Shown here: positions 41,666 through 49,213 of the stretch, in pieces | Layout of the letters: every line of letters starts with the position of its first letter | How positions within the stretch are numbered: position 1 is the first letter of the stretch | Source of the DNA: Ornithinimicrobium sp. | Lineage (GTDB): Bacteria; Actinomycetota; Actinomycetes; Actinomycetales; Dermatophilaceae | Reading direction: 5' to 3' | DNA length: 64,000 nt | Assembly: GCF_030537745.1 (NCBI RefSeq) | Contig: NZ_JAUNVI010000003.1 | Span: forward strand, 25,826 to 89,825 | Notes under the pieces: generated by a model | The model's database searches: none | Told to the model about the DNA's origin: nothing | Seen by the model: only the letters and a program-made list of their open reading frames with translations | Made by a program: the position numbers and the translations under genes

Positions 41666-42525
41666 TGTCCGTCGTTGCGACCCGCACCGCAGGATCGAGG
41701 CTCAACTTGGGCCTGGTCCTGGGAAAGATCCTCGTCTACGTGCTGCTCACGGCCCTTGCGCTCGCCGTGCTCTATCCCCTGGCCTGGATGGTGCTGAGCG
41801 GCTTCAAGAGCAACTCCGACATCTTCGCCAACCCGTGGGGTCTTCCCACGCAGTGGCACCCCGAGCACTTCGGTGAGGCGCTGCGCGCTGGCGTCGGTCG
41901 CTACTTCCTCAACTCGATCTTCGTCACTGCGCTGTCCATCGTCACCACCACCCTGATCAGCGCGTGGGCTGCGTACGGACTGACCCGCACCAACCTCCCG
42001 TTCGACCGCTTCGGGACCACCCTCATCCTGGGTGGCCTAATGGTGGCACCCACCGTGGCACTCGTCCCGCTCTTCGGTCTGCTCCAGCGCCTCAACCTCT
42101 TCGACACCCTCTGGGGCCTCGTGGTCCTCTACACGGCATACCGGATCCCGTTCACCACCTTCTTGATGCGCGCGTACTTCATCGACATCCCGCCCCAGGT
42201 GGACGAAGCGGCACGGGTAGACGGTGCCAACCACTGGCAGATCTTCTGGCGTCTCATCCTGCCGATGAGCCGGCCCATCCTTGTCTCCGCAGCGCTCCTG
42301 CAGGCCCTCTTCGCCTGGAACGAGTTCGCCTTCGCCCTGGTCTTCCTCAGCGACGGCGATCTCAAGACACTGCCCGTGGGCCTGATGGACATGCAGTCCC
42401 GCCTGCTGACCAACTGGCCGGTGCAGTTCGCTGGGCTGACCCTGGCCGCGCTGCCGATGATCGGGCTTTTCCTCTTCGGCCAGCGGCAGTTCTTCCGCGG
42501 TCTGAGCGACGGGATGGGCAAGTAG
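41665..42525 (+). CDS. Sugar ABC transporter permease (MalG/UgpE type)
   Basis: A 286-residue permease with six hydrophobic segments. The EAA loop is V-D-E-A-A-R-V-D-G-A-N-H-W-Q-I-F-W-R-L-I-L-P near residues 180-200. The start ATG overlaps the preceding stop by one base. It ends the LacI-controlled operon and is followed by a strong 40-nt hairpin. Partner ATPase is not encoded here. Confidence 0.9.
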   Translation: MSVVATRTAGSRLNLGLVLGKILVYVLLTALALAVLYPLAWMVLSGFKSNSDIFANPWGLPTQWHPEHFGEALRAGVGRYFLNSIFVTALSIVTTTLISAWAAYGLTRTNLPFDRFGTTLILGGLMVAPTVALVPLFGLLQRLNLFDTLWGLVVLYTAYRIPFTTFLMRAYFIDIPPQVDEAARVDGANHWQIFWRLILPMSRPILVSAALLQALFAWNEFAFALVFLSDGDLKTLPVGLMDMQSRLLTNWPVQFAGLTLAALPMIGLFLFGQRQFFRGLSDGMGK

Positions 42526-42602
42526 TCAGCCGGCTCGACCACTCGCTGGCCTTGGCCCGTGCGCGCGCCGGAGGACCTGACGCCCGCTGATTGTCGAAGC
42601 TG

Positions 42603-42644
42603 CGCGGTGGGTGTGGGCCGTCATGGCGGCCCGTACCCACCGCG
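42603..42644. terminator. 40-nt hairpin (family copy 2), end of the fructosamine operon
   Basis: GCGGTGG (42604-42610) and CCACCGC (42637-42643) are the outer arms, extended by one C-G pair. GGGCCG (42615-42620) and CGGCCC (42627-42632) are inner arms around a TCATGG loop. The GTGT/GTAC interior pairs fully in RNA when two G-U wobbles are allowed, giving an uninterrupted 18-bp stem. It follows the last permease gene and should terminate the operon. Confidence 0.75.
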
Positions 42645-42740
42645 GTGCCCCTCGATGCGGTCTTCTGCGGGCTGATCTCGTTCTCCGCAGGCCGCGACAA
42701 TCACCCGCAGAATCTCCTCGCAGTTGAGTTGCAGATGTCC

Positions 42741-42768
42741 TTGACTTCCGACCGCCCCGCGCCATACT
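42741..42768 (+). promoter_or_regulatory. Promoter of the RbsACB-type sugar operon
   Basis: TTGACT (42741-42746) and CATACT (42763-42768) are separated by 16 nt and resemble sigma-70-type elements. Transcription would start near 42775, immediately before the TACGAA/TTCGTA dyad. This is the best promoter-like match in the gap. Confidence 0.55.
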
Positions 42769-42779
42769 TTATTTGTATA

Positions 42780-42798
42780 TACGAAGAACTAATTCGTA
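42780..42798. promoter_or_regulatory. Operator-like dyad TACGAA-N7-TTCGTA
   Basis: Perfect 6-bp arms at 42780-42785 and 42793-42798 lie just downstream of the predicted transcription start of the sugar-importer operon, a typical repressor position. The ROK-family regulator encoded at 49214-50422 is a candidate ligand, but I see no matching dyad at the xylA promoter, so a different regulator is possible. Confidence 0.5.
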
Positions 42799-42823
42799 GG
42801 TCTGCTGCACCGACCGAGGTGTA

Positions 42824-42875
42824 GGTGCGAGGTCCTTGGTGTGACGGTGCGATGTCGGTGTGGAGGTGAGATGTC
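42824..42875 (+). repeat. Three related 11-mers in the operon leader
   Basis: GGTGCGAGGTC (42824-42834), GGTGCGATGTC (42846-42856) and GGTGAGATGTC (42865-42875) differ from one another at one or two positions and lie 22 and 19 bp apart, start to start. They may be protein-binding sites on one DNA face or structured leader RNA. No transposase gene or matching end is seen. Confidence 0.6.
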
Positions 42876-43036
42876 CTCGGATGGGCCCCACGAGTCCAGT
42901 CCTGCCTGCGCGGGTCTAGGTGCGCATCGCCAACGAGGCGGCCAGGCTCCAGCATCATTACTGCTCCAGCGCATCGTCTGCGTCCACTCCGGCTTGCGCG
43001 CCGCCCACCCAGCACCCCAGCCCTAGGAGTGACCTC

Positions 43037-44638
43037 ATGGCCAGCGACATCGACGCCTCGCGTCACGACATCCCCTTCGGAGAAGGGGCGGACGCGGAAG
43101 GCCCCGACGACCCGGGCGCGGTCCGCACCGGCGATGACGTGCCCTTTCTGCAGATGCGGGGCATCGTCAAGGCCTTCCCCGGGGTGCGTGCGCTCGGCGG
43201 CGTCGACCTTGATGTGCGGGCCGGCGAGGTCCACTGCCTCCTCGGGCAGAATGGCGCCGGCAAATCCACCCTGATCAAGATCCTCAGCGGCGCACAGCCA
43301 CCGGACGAGGGCCAGATCCTGCTACGAGGCGAGCCGGTCCGATTTGCTTCGCCGATCGCGGCACTGAAGGCCGGTGTCGCCACCATCTATCAGGAACTCG
43401 ACCTTGTGCCTGAGCTGAGCGTGGCAGAGAACGTCTTCTTGGGTCACGAGTTCGACACCGCCGGCTTCACCCAACGCCGCGAGACGGTGCGCCGTACCAC
43501 CGAACTCCTCACCAGTCTTGGCCACCCCGAGATCAGCGCGCACCGTGAGGTCGGTCGGCTCTCGGCGGCCAAGCAACAAACCGTGTCGATGTGCCGGGCC
43601 ATGTCGCACGACAGCCGGGTCATCATCATGGACGAGCCCTCCGCGGTCTTGGATCAGGACGAGGTGAGCACGTTGTTCCAGATGATCCGCGACCTGACCG
43701 CTCAGGGAGTGGGGATCATCTACATCTCGCACCGGCTCGAGGAGATCCGCCTGGTCGGTGACCGCGTCACGGTGCTCAAGGACGGCGTCAGCGTCGCCTC
43801 CGGGCTCTCCGCCAAGGACACCCCGACCTCCGAGCTGATCCGCCTGATGACCGGCCGGTCCATCAGCTATGTCTTCCCGGACCGTCCGGGCGTGCCTGAG
43901 GGCGCCGAGGTCGCCCTGTCGGTCGAGAACCTCTCCGACGGTGCCCGTTTTCGCGGCGCGACCTTCGACGTGCACGCGGGCGAGGTGCTCGGCATCGCAG
44001 GACTCGTCGGCGCTGGCCGCTCGGAGATCCTGGAGACGATCTTCGGTGCGCGGCGTGCCCGCACCGGTTCGGTGAAGGTGCACGGGGAGAAGGTTCGCAG
44101 CGGCTCCGTCAAGGCGGCAGTCCGTGCCGGCATGGGGCTGTGTCCCGAGGAGCGCAAGTCTCAGGGGCTACTGCTCGACCAATCGGTCTCCGACAACATC
44201 ACCATCTCCTCCCTCAAGCGGTTCTCCCGGCTCGGCTTCTTGGACGACCGACGCGAGCGCCGGGAGAGCTCAAAACTGGTCAACTCCCTCGACCTTCGGC
44301 CCCGAGACGTCAACCGGGCCGCCCGCACGCTCTCCGGTGGCAACCAGCAGAAGGCGCTCCTGGCCCGCTGGTTGATGCGCGACTGCCGCGTCCTCCTGCT
44401 GGACGAACCCACGCGCGGCGTCGACGTCGGGGCCCGCTCCGAGATCTACGCTCTCATCCGAGACCTGGCCGATCGTGGGGTCGCGATCATCGTGGTCTCC
44501 AGCGACGTCGAGGAGGTCCTCGGCTTAGCGGACCGGGTCCTCGTCGTCCGCGAAGGCAGCGTGGTCCACGAGGGCGCCGCCGAAACCATCACCGAGCACG
44601 ATGTCCTGAACCTCGTCATGGAAGGAGGGGCCGCATGA
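43037..44638 (+). CDS. Sugar ABC transporter ATPase, RbsA/XylG-type (duplicated ABC domains)
   Basis: A 533-residue protein with two ABC domains. Domain 1 has Walker A G-Q-N-G-A-G-K-S-T near residue 75 and Walker B V-I-I-M-D-E-P-S. Domain 2 has a degenerate P-loop, G-L-V-G-A-G-R-S-E, but a full signature L-S-G-G-N-Q-Q-K and Walker B L-L-L-D-E-P-T-R-G-V-D. This asymmetry is normal for RbsA-type proteins. ATG 43037 is preceded by AGGAG 7 nt upstream. It powers the RbsC-type channel in a pentose- or hexose-type CUT2 importer. The substrate is not fixed by sequence. Confidence 0.9.
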   Translation: MASDIDASRHDIPFGEGADAEGPDDPGAVRTGDDVPFLQMRGIVKAFPGVRALGGVDLDVRAGEVHCLLGQNGAGKSTLIKILSGAQPPDEGQILLRGEPVRFASPIAALKAGVATIYQELDLVPELSVAENVFLGHEFDTAGFTQRRETVRRTTELLTSLGHPEISAHREVGRLSAAKQQTVSMCRAMSHDSRVIIMDEPSAVLDQDEVSTLFQMIRDLTAQGVGIIYISHRLEEIRLVGDRVTVLKDGVSVASGLSAKDTPTSELIRLMTGRSISYVFPDRPGVPEGAEVALSVENLSDGARFRGATFDVHAGEVLGIAGLVGAGRSEILETIFGARRARTGSVKVHGEKVRSGSVKAAVRAGMGLCPEERKSQGLLLDQSVSDNITISSLKRFSRLGFLDDRRERRESSKLVNSLDLRPRDVNRAARTLSGGNQQKALLARWLMRDCRVLLLDEPTRGVDVGARSEIYALIRDLADRGVAIIVVSSDVEEVLGLADRVLVVREGSVVHEGAAETITEHDVLNLVMEGGAA

Positions 44639-45693
44639 GTTCTGCCCCACTGGAGACCACCGGTGCCGACCCCGCCGCCGGGACTGACCCCCAATTGCCG
44701 GGGCGCGCCACTCCTCCGGCCGCCGCCGGCTCAGGTATGGCGATGTCCGGCTTCTGGCGCAACCTCGGTCTGATCATCGCGCTGGTGGTCCTCATCTCCG
44801 TTGGCCTGTGGACGGCCGGCGACCGCTTCGGCTCGGTCAACAATGTGCTGACCATCTTGCGGCTCGCTGCGGTGATCGGCGTGGTCAGCATCGGTATGAC
44901 GTTCGTGATCACCGGTGGCGGAATCGACCTGTCCGTCGGCGCGCTCGTCGCCCTGGCCTCGGTCTGGGCCACCACCTTGGCAACCCAGGCGCTCGCGGAG
45001 GACTTCCACTGGAGCGTGATCGTCTTCACTGCGGTCGCGGTGGGCGCGATGTGCGGCCTGATCAATGGAGTGGTGATCGCCTACGGCCGTGTCGTGGCGT
45101 TCATCGCCACGCTGGCCAGTCTCGCGGCGGGCCGCGGCCTGGCCGAGCTGATCTCGAACCGGCGCACCCAGATCAACAGGGTCGACGAGTTCACGGCCGC
45201 CTTCGACCGGAACATCCTCGGCATCCCGATGCTGGTGTGGATCTTCGGCGTGGTCACCGTCATCGGCTGGGTGGTCCTAAACCGCACCACGTTCGGTCGC
45301 CGCACCTTTGCCGTCGGCGGCAACCCCGAGGCCGCGCGCTTGGCGGGCATCAACGTGAAGCTGCACACCATGTGGCTCTACGTCTTGCAGGGTGTCTGCT
45401 GCGGGATCGCCGCGGTGATGATGATCGCGCGCACCACGACCGGATCCTCAACCCACGGCACGCTCTACGAGCTCGACTCCATCGCCGCGGTGGTGATCGG
45501 CGGCACGTTGCTGACCGGCGGTCGGGGCACGATCGTCGGGACCGTTTTCGGGGTGCTCATCTTCACCACGATGACCAACATCTTCACGCTCAACAACCGC
45601 GACATCTCCGAGCAGGCCATCACCAAGGGCGTGGTCATCATCCTGGCCGTGCTCCTGCAGCAGTACCTCGCCCGGAGGGAGCTGAAGAAGTGA
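44635..45693 (+). CDS. Sugar ABC transporter permease, RbsC/XylH-type
   Basis: A 352-residue membrane protein with about ten hydrophobic segments after a 35-residue polar N-terminal extension rich in Ala, Pro and Gly. G-M-T-F-V-I-T-G-G-G-I-D-L-S-V-G is the CUT2 permease hallmark near residue 95, and G-G-N-P-E-A-A-R-L-A-G-I-N-V is the ATPase-contact loop. The start overlaps the ATPase gene stop by 4 bp (ATGA). It forms the channel of the importer. Confidence 0.9.
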   Translation: MSSAPLETTGADPAAGTDPQLPGRATPPAAAGSGMAMSGFWRNLGLIIALVVLISVGLWTAGDRFGSVNNVLTILRLAAVIGVVSIGMTFVITGGGIDLSVGALVALASVWATTLATQALAEDFHWSVIVFTAVAVGAMCGLINGVVIAYGRVVAFIATLASLAAGRGLAELISNRRTQINRVDEFTAAFDRNILGIPMLVWIFGVVTVIGWVVLNRTTFGRRTFAVGGNPEAARLAGINVKLHTMWLYVLQGVCCGIAAVMMIARTTTGSSTHGTLYELDSIAAVVIGGTLLTGGRGTIVGTVFGVLIFTTMTNIFTLNNRDISEQAITKGVVIILAVLLQQYLARRELKK

Positions 45694-45807
45694 GATGACC
45701 CACCCACCCCGGCGCCTCGCCATACCTGCCAGGTCTGCCGCGCAGCCCGACGTTTCACCCACAATCCACCGCCAGAGCACCACCACATCCCCCTCCAGGA
45801 GAACAGC

Positions 45808-46896
45808 ATGAAAATCCGCACCTCCCTGATCGTCGGCCTCAGCGTCGCCGCGATGACGTTGACGACCGCGTGCACCGGCAACGACCCCGCCACGGACACG
45901 CCCGAACCCTCGGCAGCCCAGTCCGACACCGGCAGCTCGGACGCCTCGGGCGGCGCCACCGGGGACGCCCCAGCAGACGCCAGCGGCAATGACGCGTCCG
46001 GCGACACGGTCGTCATCGGCTTCTCGGCCCCGGCCGCCGACCACGGCTGGATGAGCGCAATCACCAAGAACGCGCAGGACACCGCCGCGAAGTACCCCGA
46101 CATCGACCTCAAGGTCGCGGAGGGCACCAACGACGTCAACCTGCAGATCAGCCAGGTCGAGACCTTCATCAACGACAAGGTCGATGCGATCGTCATTCTG
46201 CCCTTCGACGGCGCCGCGCTGACCGCCGTCGCGACCAAGGCGATGGAGGCGGGGATCACGGTCATCAACGTCGACCGCGAGTTCGACTCGACATTCGCCG
46301 CGCGGGCCACCGTCCTTGGCGACAACTACGGCATGGGCGTCTCCGCCGGGACCTACATCTGCGACCAGCTCGGCGACAACAAGGACGCCATCGTCGCGGA
46401 GATTGCCGGCATCGACTCGCTGCCGCTGACCCAGGACCGGTCCAAGGGCTTTGCCGAGGCCCTCGACAAGTGTGGCCTGAAGGTCGCCAACCGCGTCGCC
46501 GCCGACTTCACCGTGGAAGGGGGCGAGCGCGCAGCATCCAACCTGCTGCAGGCGCTGCCCAAGATCGACGCCATCTGGAACCACGACGACGACCAGGGCG
46601 TCGGCGTCCTGGCCGCGATCAAGAACGCCAACCGTGACGAGTTCTTCATGGTCGGTGGCGCTGGGTCAGCCAACGCGATGCGTGAGATCCAGGCAGGCGA
46701 CGGGGTCCTCAAGGCGACCGTCATCTACCCCTCCACGCAGGCCGCCGACGGCATCATGCTCGCCCGCCTCATCACACAGGGCAAGCACCTGAGCGACCTG
46801 GTCGAGGTCGAGGTCCCCCGCACCATCCAGCTCAACGCCCCGGTCGTCACCAAGGACAACGTCGAAGAGTTCCTGCCGACCGCCTTCGAGAGCTGA
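45808..46896 (+). CDS. Sugar-binding lipoprotein, RbsB-type (periplasmic-binding protein fold I)
   Basis: A 362-residue CUT2 receptor. Signal sequence M-K-I-R-T-S-L-I-V-G-L-S-V-A-A ends in a lipobox T-T-A-C with Cys about residue 22. A 45-residue Asp/Ser/Ala linker follows, then the binding domain starting V-V-I-G-F-S-A-P-A-A-D-H-G-W. P-F-D-G-A-A-L and N-V-D-R-E-F are ligand-pocket segments resembling ribose/galactofuranose receptors. ATG 45808 has CAGGAGAA upstream. Ligand unknown; the adjoining oxidoreductase and isomerase genes suggest an unusual sugar or glycoside. Confidence 0.88.
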   Translation: MKIRTSLIVGLSVAAMTLTTACTGNDPATDTPEPSAAQSDTGSSDASGGATGDAPADASGNDASGDTVVIGFSAPAADHGWMSAITKNAQDTAAKYPDIDLKVAEGTNDVNLQISQVETFINDKVDAIVILPFDGAALTAVATKAMEAGITVINVDREFDSTFAARATVLGDNYGMGVSAGTYICDQLGDNKDAIVAEIAGIDSLPLTQDRSKGFAEALDKCGLKVANRVAADFTVEGGERAASNLLQALPKIDAIWNHDDDQGVGVLAAIKNANRDEFFMVGGAGSANAMREIQAGDGVLKATVIYPSTQAADGIMLARLITQGKHLSDLVEVEVPRTIQLNAPVVTKDNVEEFLPTAFES

Positions 46897-46901
46897 TCGC
46901 G

Positions 46902-48110
46902 ATGACTGCACCAGGAGTGACCAACGGCACGATCGGTGTCGGGATGATCGGCTATGCCTTCATGGGCGCCGCCCATTCCCAGGCCTGGCGCAGCGCTCCC
47001 CGCTTCTTCGACCTGCCCGTCCGTCCGCAGATGCGCGTCATCTGCGGGCGCGACGGGGGCAAGGCCGAAGCGGCCAGGGCACAGCTGGGTTGGGATGAGG
47101 TCGAGTCCGACTACCGGGTCGTGCTGGCCCGGGACGACATCGGACTCGTGGACATCTGCACGCCTGGCAACACCCATGCCGAGATCGCGATCGCGGCACT
47201 GGCAGCGGGCAAACACGTCCTCTGCGAGAAGCCGATGGCCAACACCGTCGAAGAAGCCGAGGCGATGGCGCAGGCGGCGGCCGAGGCCGCCGTCCACGGA
47301 ATCATCGCGATGGTCGGGTTCACCTATCGTCGCGTCCCCGCCATCGCGCTGGCCCGCGACCTGGTCGCCCAGGGACGGCTCGGCACCCTGCGCCACGTCC
47401 GCGCGCAGTATCTGCAGGACTGGATCGTTGACCCGCAGGCACCGCTGTCGTGGCGCCTTCAGAAGGAGTCGGCCGGCTCCGGTGCCCTGGGTGACATCGG
47501 CGCGCACATCATCGACCTCACCGAGTTCATCACCGGCGAGCGCCTGGAAAGCGTCTCTGGGCTCCTTGAGACCTTCATCAACCAGCGGCCGATCCCCACC
47601 CAGGCCTCCGGTCTGAGCGGGACCGGCGGCGACACGATGGGTGCGGTCACCGTCGACGACGCGGCGCTCTTTTTGGGCCGCTTCAGCGGTGGCGCGGTGG
47701 CCACCTATGAGGCGACTCGCTTTGCCACCGGCCGCAAGAACGCCATCCGGATCGAGGTCAACGGTTCCGACGGAAGCCTCGCCTTCGACTTCGAGTCGAT
47801 GAACGAGCTGCACTTCTTCGACAACACCACGGACGTGCAGACCCAGGGTTTCACCCGGATCCTGGTCACGGAGCCCACCCACCCGTATGTGAGCGCGTGG
47901 TGGCCACCCGGTCATCTGCTCGGCTACGAGCACGCGTTCAGCCACCAGGTCGTCGACCTGATGGCCAGCCTGGGTGGGCAAGCCGGTCCACCTACCCCCA
48001 ACTTCGCCGACGGTCTGCACGTTCAGCGCGTGCTGGCCGCGGTGGAAGCAAGCGCCGCGAGCGGCACCTGGACCCAGGTCGAGCCCGACGGCATACCCGG
48101 AAGGAAGTGA
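46902..48110 (+). CDS. Gfo/Idh/MocA family oxidoreductase
   Basis: A 402-residue NAD(P)-dependent sugar dehydrogenase-like protein. The Rossmann motif is G-M-I-G-Y-A-F-M-G-A-A-H. C-E-K-P-M-A-N is the catalytic-lysine E-K-P motif near residue 107, and G-S-G-A-L-G-D-I-G-A-H-I-I-D-L contains the conserved D-x-G-x-H-x-x-D pair. Y-L-Q-D-W and P-L-S-W-R-L resemble members that oxidise glycosides or anhydrosugars at C3, but this is a loose resemblance. It lies 5 bp after the receptor gene and 6 bp before the TIM-barrel gene, so the two enzymes probably act in sequence on the imported sugar. Confidence 0.87.
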   Translation: MTAPGVTNGTIGVGMIGYAFMGAAHSQAWRSAPRFFDLPVRPQMRVICGRDGGKAEAARAQLGWDEVESDYRVVLARDDIGLVDICTPGNTHAEIAIAALAAGKHVLCEKPMANTVEEAEAMAQAAAEAAVHGIIAMVGFTYRRVPAIALARDLVAQGRLGTLRHVRAQYLQDWIVDPQAPLSWRLQKESAGSGALGDIGAHIIDLTEFITGERLESVSGLLETFINQRPIPTQASGLSGTGGDTMGAVTVDDAALFLGRFSGGAVATYEATRFATGRKNAIRIEVNGSDGSLAFDFESMNELHFFDNTTDVQTQGFTRILVTEPTHPYVSAWWPPGHLLGYEHAFSHQVVDLMASLGGQAGPPTPNFADGLHVQRVLAAVEASAASGTWTQVEPDGIPGRK

Positions 48111-48116
48111 CGAGAC

Positions 48117-49124
48117 ATGCCTCGTCCGATCACGCTGTTCACCGGCCAGTGGGCCGACCTCCCGTTCGAGGAGGTATGTCGTCTGGCCTCAGGTTGGGGA
48201 TTCGACGGCTTGGAGATCGCCTGCTGGGGCGACCACCTGGACCCCTGGTCCGTCGACGAGCCCGGCTACGTCGAGGGCAAGCTGGAGATGCTCGACCAGC
48301 ACGGGCTGAAGGTCTTCACCATCTCCAACCACCTCAAGGGCCAGTGCGTCTGCGACGACCCGATCGACCAACGCCATCGCGACATGGTCTCTGCACGCAT
48401 CTGGGGTGACGGAGAGCCCGAGGGCGTGCGGCAGCGGGCTGGCGAGGAAATGAAGTTGACCGCCAGGTTGGCCGCCAAGCTCGGCGCCACCACGGTGACC
48501 GGCTTCACCGGCTCCTCGATCTGGAAGACAGTGGCGATGTTCCCGCCCGCTTCAGAGGAGATGATCCAGGCCGGCTATGACGACTTCGCCACTCGGTGGA
48601 ACCCCATTCTGGACGTCTTCGACGAGGAGGGCGTGCGTTTCGCCCACGAGGTCCACCCCTCCGAGATCGCCTATGACTACTGGACGACGGTGCGCACCCT
48701 GGAGGCGATCGGTCACCGCGAGGCCTTCGGTCTGAATTGGGACCCCAGCCACATGATCTGGCAGCAGCTGGACCCACCGACCTTCCTGCTGGATTTCGCT
48801 GACCGGATCTATCACGTGCACTGCAAGGACTCCAAGGTCGCCCTCGCCAACGGGCGCAACGGCCGGTTGGCCTCGCACCTGCCCTGGTCCGACCCCCGCC
48901 GCGGCTGGGACTTCATCTCGGTGGGCCGTGGGGATGTGCCGTGGGACAGGTGCTTCCGCACCCTGAACCACATCGGCTATGACGGTCCCCTGTCGGTCGA
49001 GTGGGAGGACGCTGGGATGGACCGGTTGGTCGGCGCACCCGAGGCCCTCGCCTTCGTCCGCGCGACTGCGGTCGACCCGTCTGACGCGGCGTTCGACGCG
49101 GCGTACAACACCGGAGCGGAGTAA
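48117..49124 (+). CDS. Sugar phosphate isomerase/epimerase-like TIM-barrel protein
   Basis: A 335-residue xylose-isomerase-like TIM barrel (AP-endonuclease 2 family). The opening T-L-F-T-G-Q-W-A-D-L-P-F-E-E-V and G-F-D-G-L-E-I-A-C-W-G-D-H-L-D are distinctive. Likely metal ligands are Glu in F-A-H-E-V-H-P, Asp in L-N-W-D-P-S-H, His in Y-H-V-H-C-K-D and Glu in S-V-E-W-E-D. Known relatives include epimerases and also lyases acting on 3-keto glycosides. It ends the importer operon; a 40-nt hairpin follows. Reaction not determined. Confidence 0.85.
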   Translation: MPRPITLFTGQWADLPFEEVCRLASGWGFDGLEIACWGDHLDPWSVDEPGYVEGKLEMLDQHGLKVFTISNHLKGQCVCDDPIDQRHRDMVSARIWGDGEPEGVRQRAGEEMKLTARLAAKLGATTVTGFTGSSIWKTVAMFPPASEEMIQAGYDDFATRWNPILDVFDEEGVRFAHEVHPSEIAYDYWTTVRTLEAIGHREAFGLNWDPSHMIWQQLDPPTFLLDFADRIYHVHCKDSKVALANGRNGRLASHLPWSDPRRGWDFISVGRGDVPWDRCFRTLNHIGYDGPLSVEWEDAGMDRLVGAPEALAFVRATAVDPSDAAFDAAYNTGAE

Positions 49125-49136
49125 TCCGCGGGCGGT

Positions 49137-49176
49137 GCGGTGGCTCTGGGTCGCGGGGGCGGTCCAGAGCCACCGC
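49137..49176. terminator. 40-nt hairpin (family copy 3), sugar operon / ROK gene convergent gap
   Basis: GCGGTGGCTCTGG (49137-49149) and CCAGAGCCACCGC (49164-49176) form a perfect 13-bp stem. It is extended inward by GGGTCG/CGGTCC pairing with two G-U wobbles. Length and the outer 7-bp arms are identical to the hairpins at 21421 and 42604. It separates the importer operon from the convergent ROK gene. Confidence 0.75.
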
Positions 49177-49213
49177 AAAGGGTTGACCCGTGCGCTCGAA
49201 GGGGACGACCTTC

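Larger units (their letters stand above)
42526..43036. other. 511-bp intergenic region: terminator, promoter, dyad, repeated 11-mers
   Basis: No convincing gene is seen on either strand. From left to right the region holds the 40-nt hairpin terminator (42603-42644), a promoter (42741-42768), a TACGAA/TTCGTA dyad (42780-42798), three related 11-mers (42824-42875) and the AGGAG site ahead of the RbsA-type ATG at 43037. The untranslated leader would be about 260 nt, long for this genome. The stretch around 42765-42800 is notably AT-rich against its surroundings. Confidence 0.6.

Noticed and set aside
42824..42875. Remnant of an insertion sequence end
   Set aside because: The three 11-mers hint at subterminal repeats, but there is no transposase fragment, no terminal inverted repeat and no target duplication in the region.
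42841..43026. Small 61-codon frame in the leader of the CUT2 operon as a leader peptide
   Set aside because: No ribosome-binding site is seen and the composition is biased by the repeated 11-mers; the structured leader is the simpler reading.
46902..49124. Naming the two enzymes as levoglucosan pathway genes
   Set aside because: The resemblance is to a broad group of 3-keto-forming enzymes, and the other genes of that pathway are not visible, so only a general hypothesis is justified.
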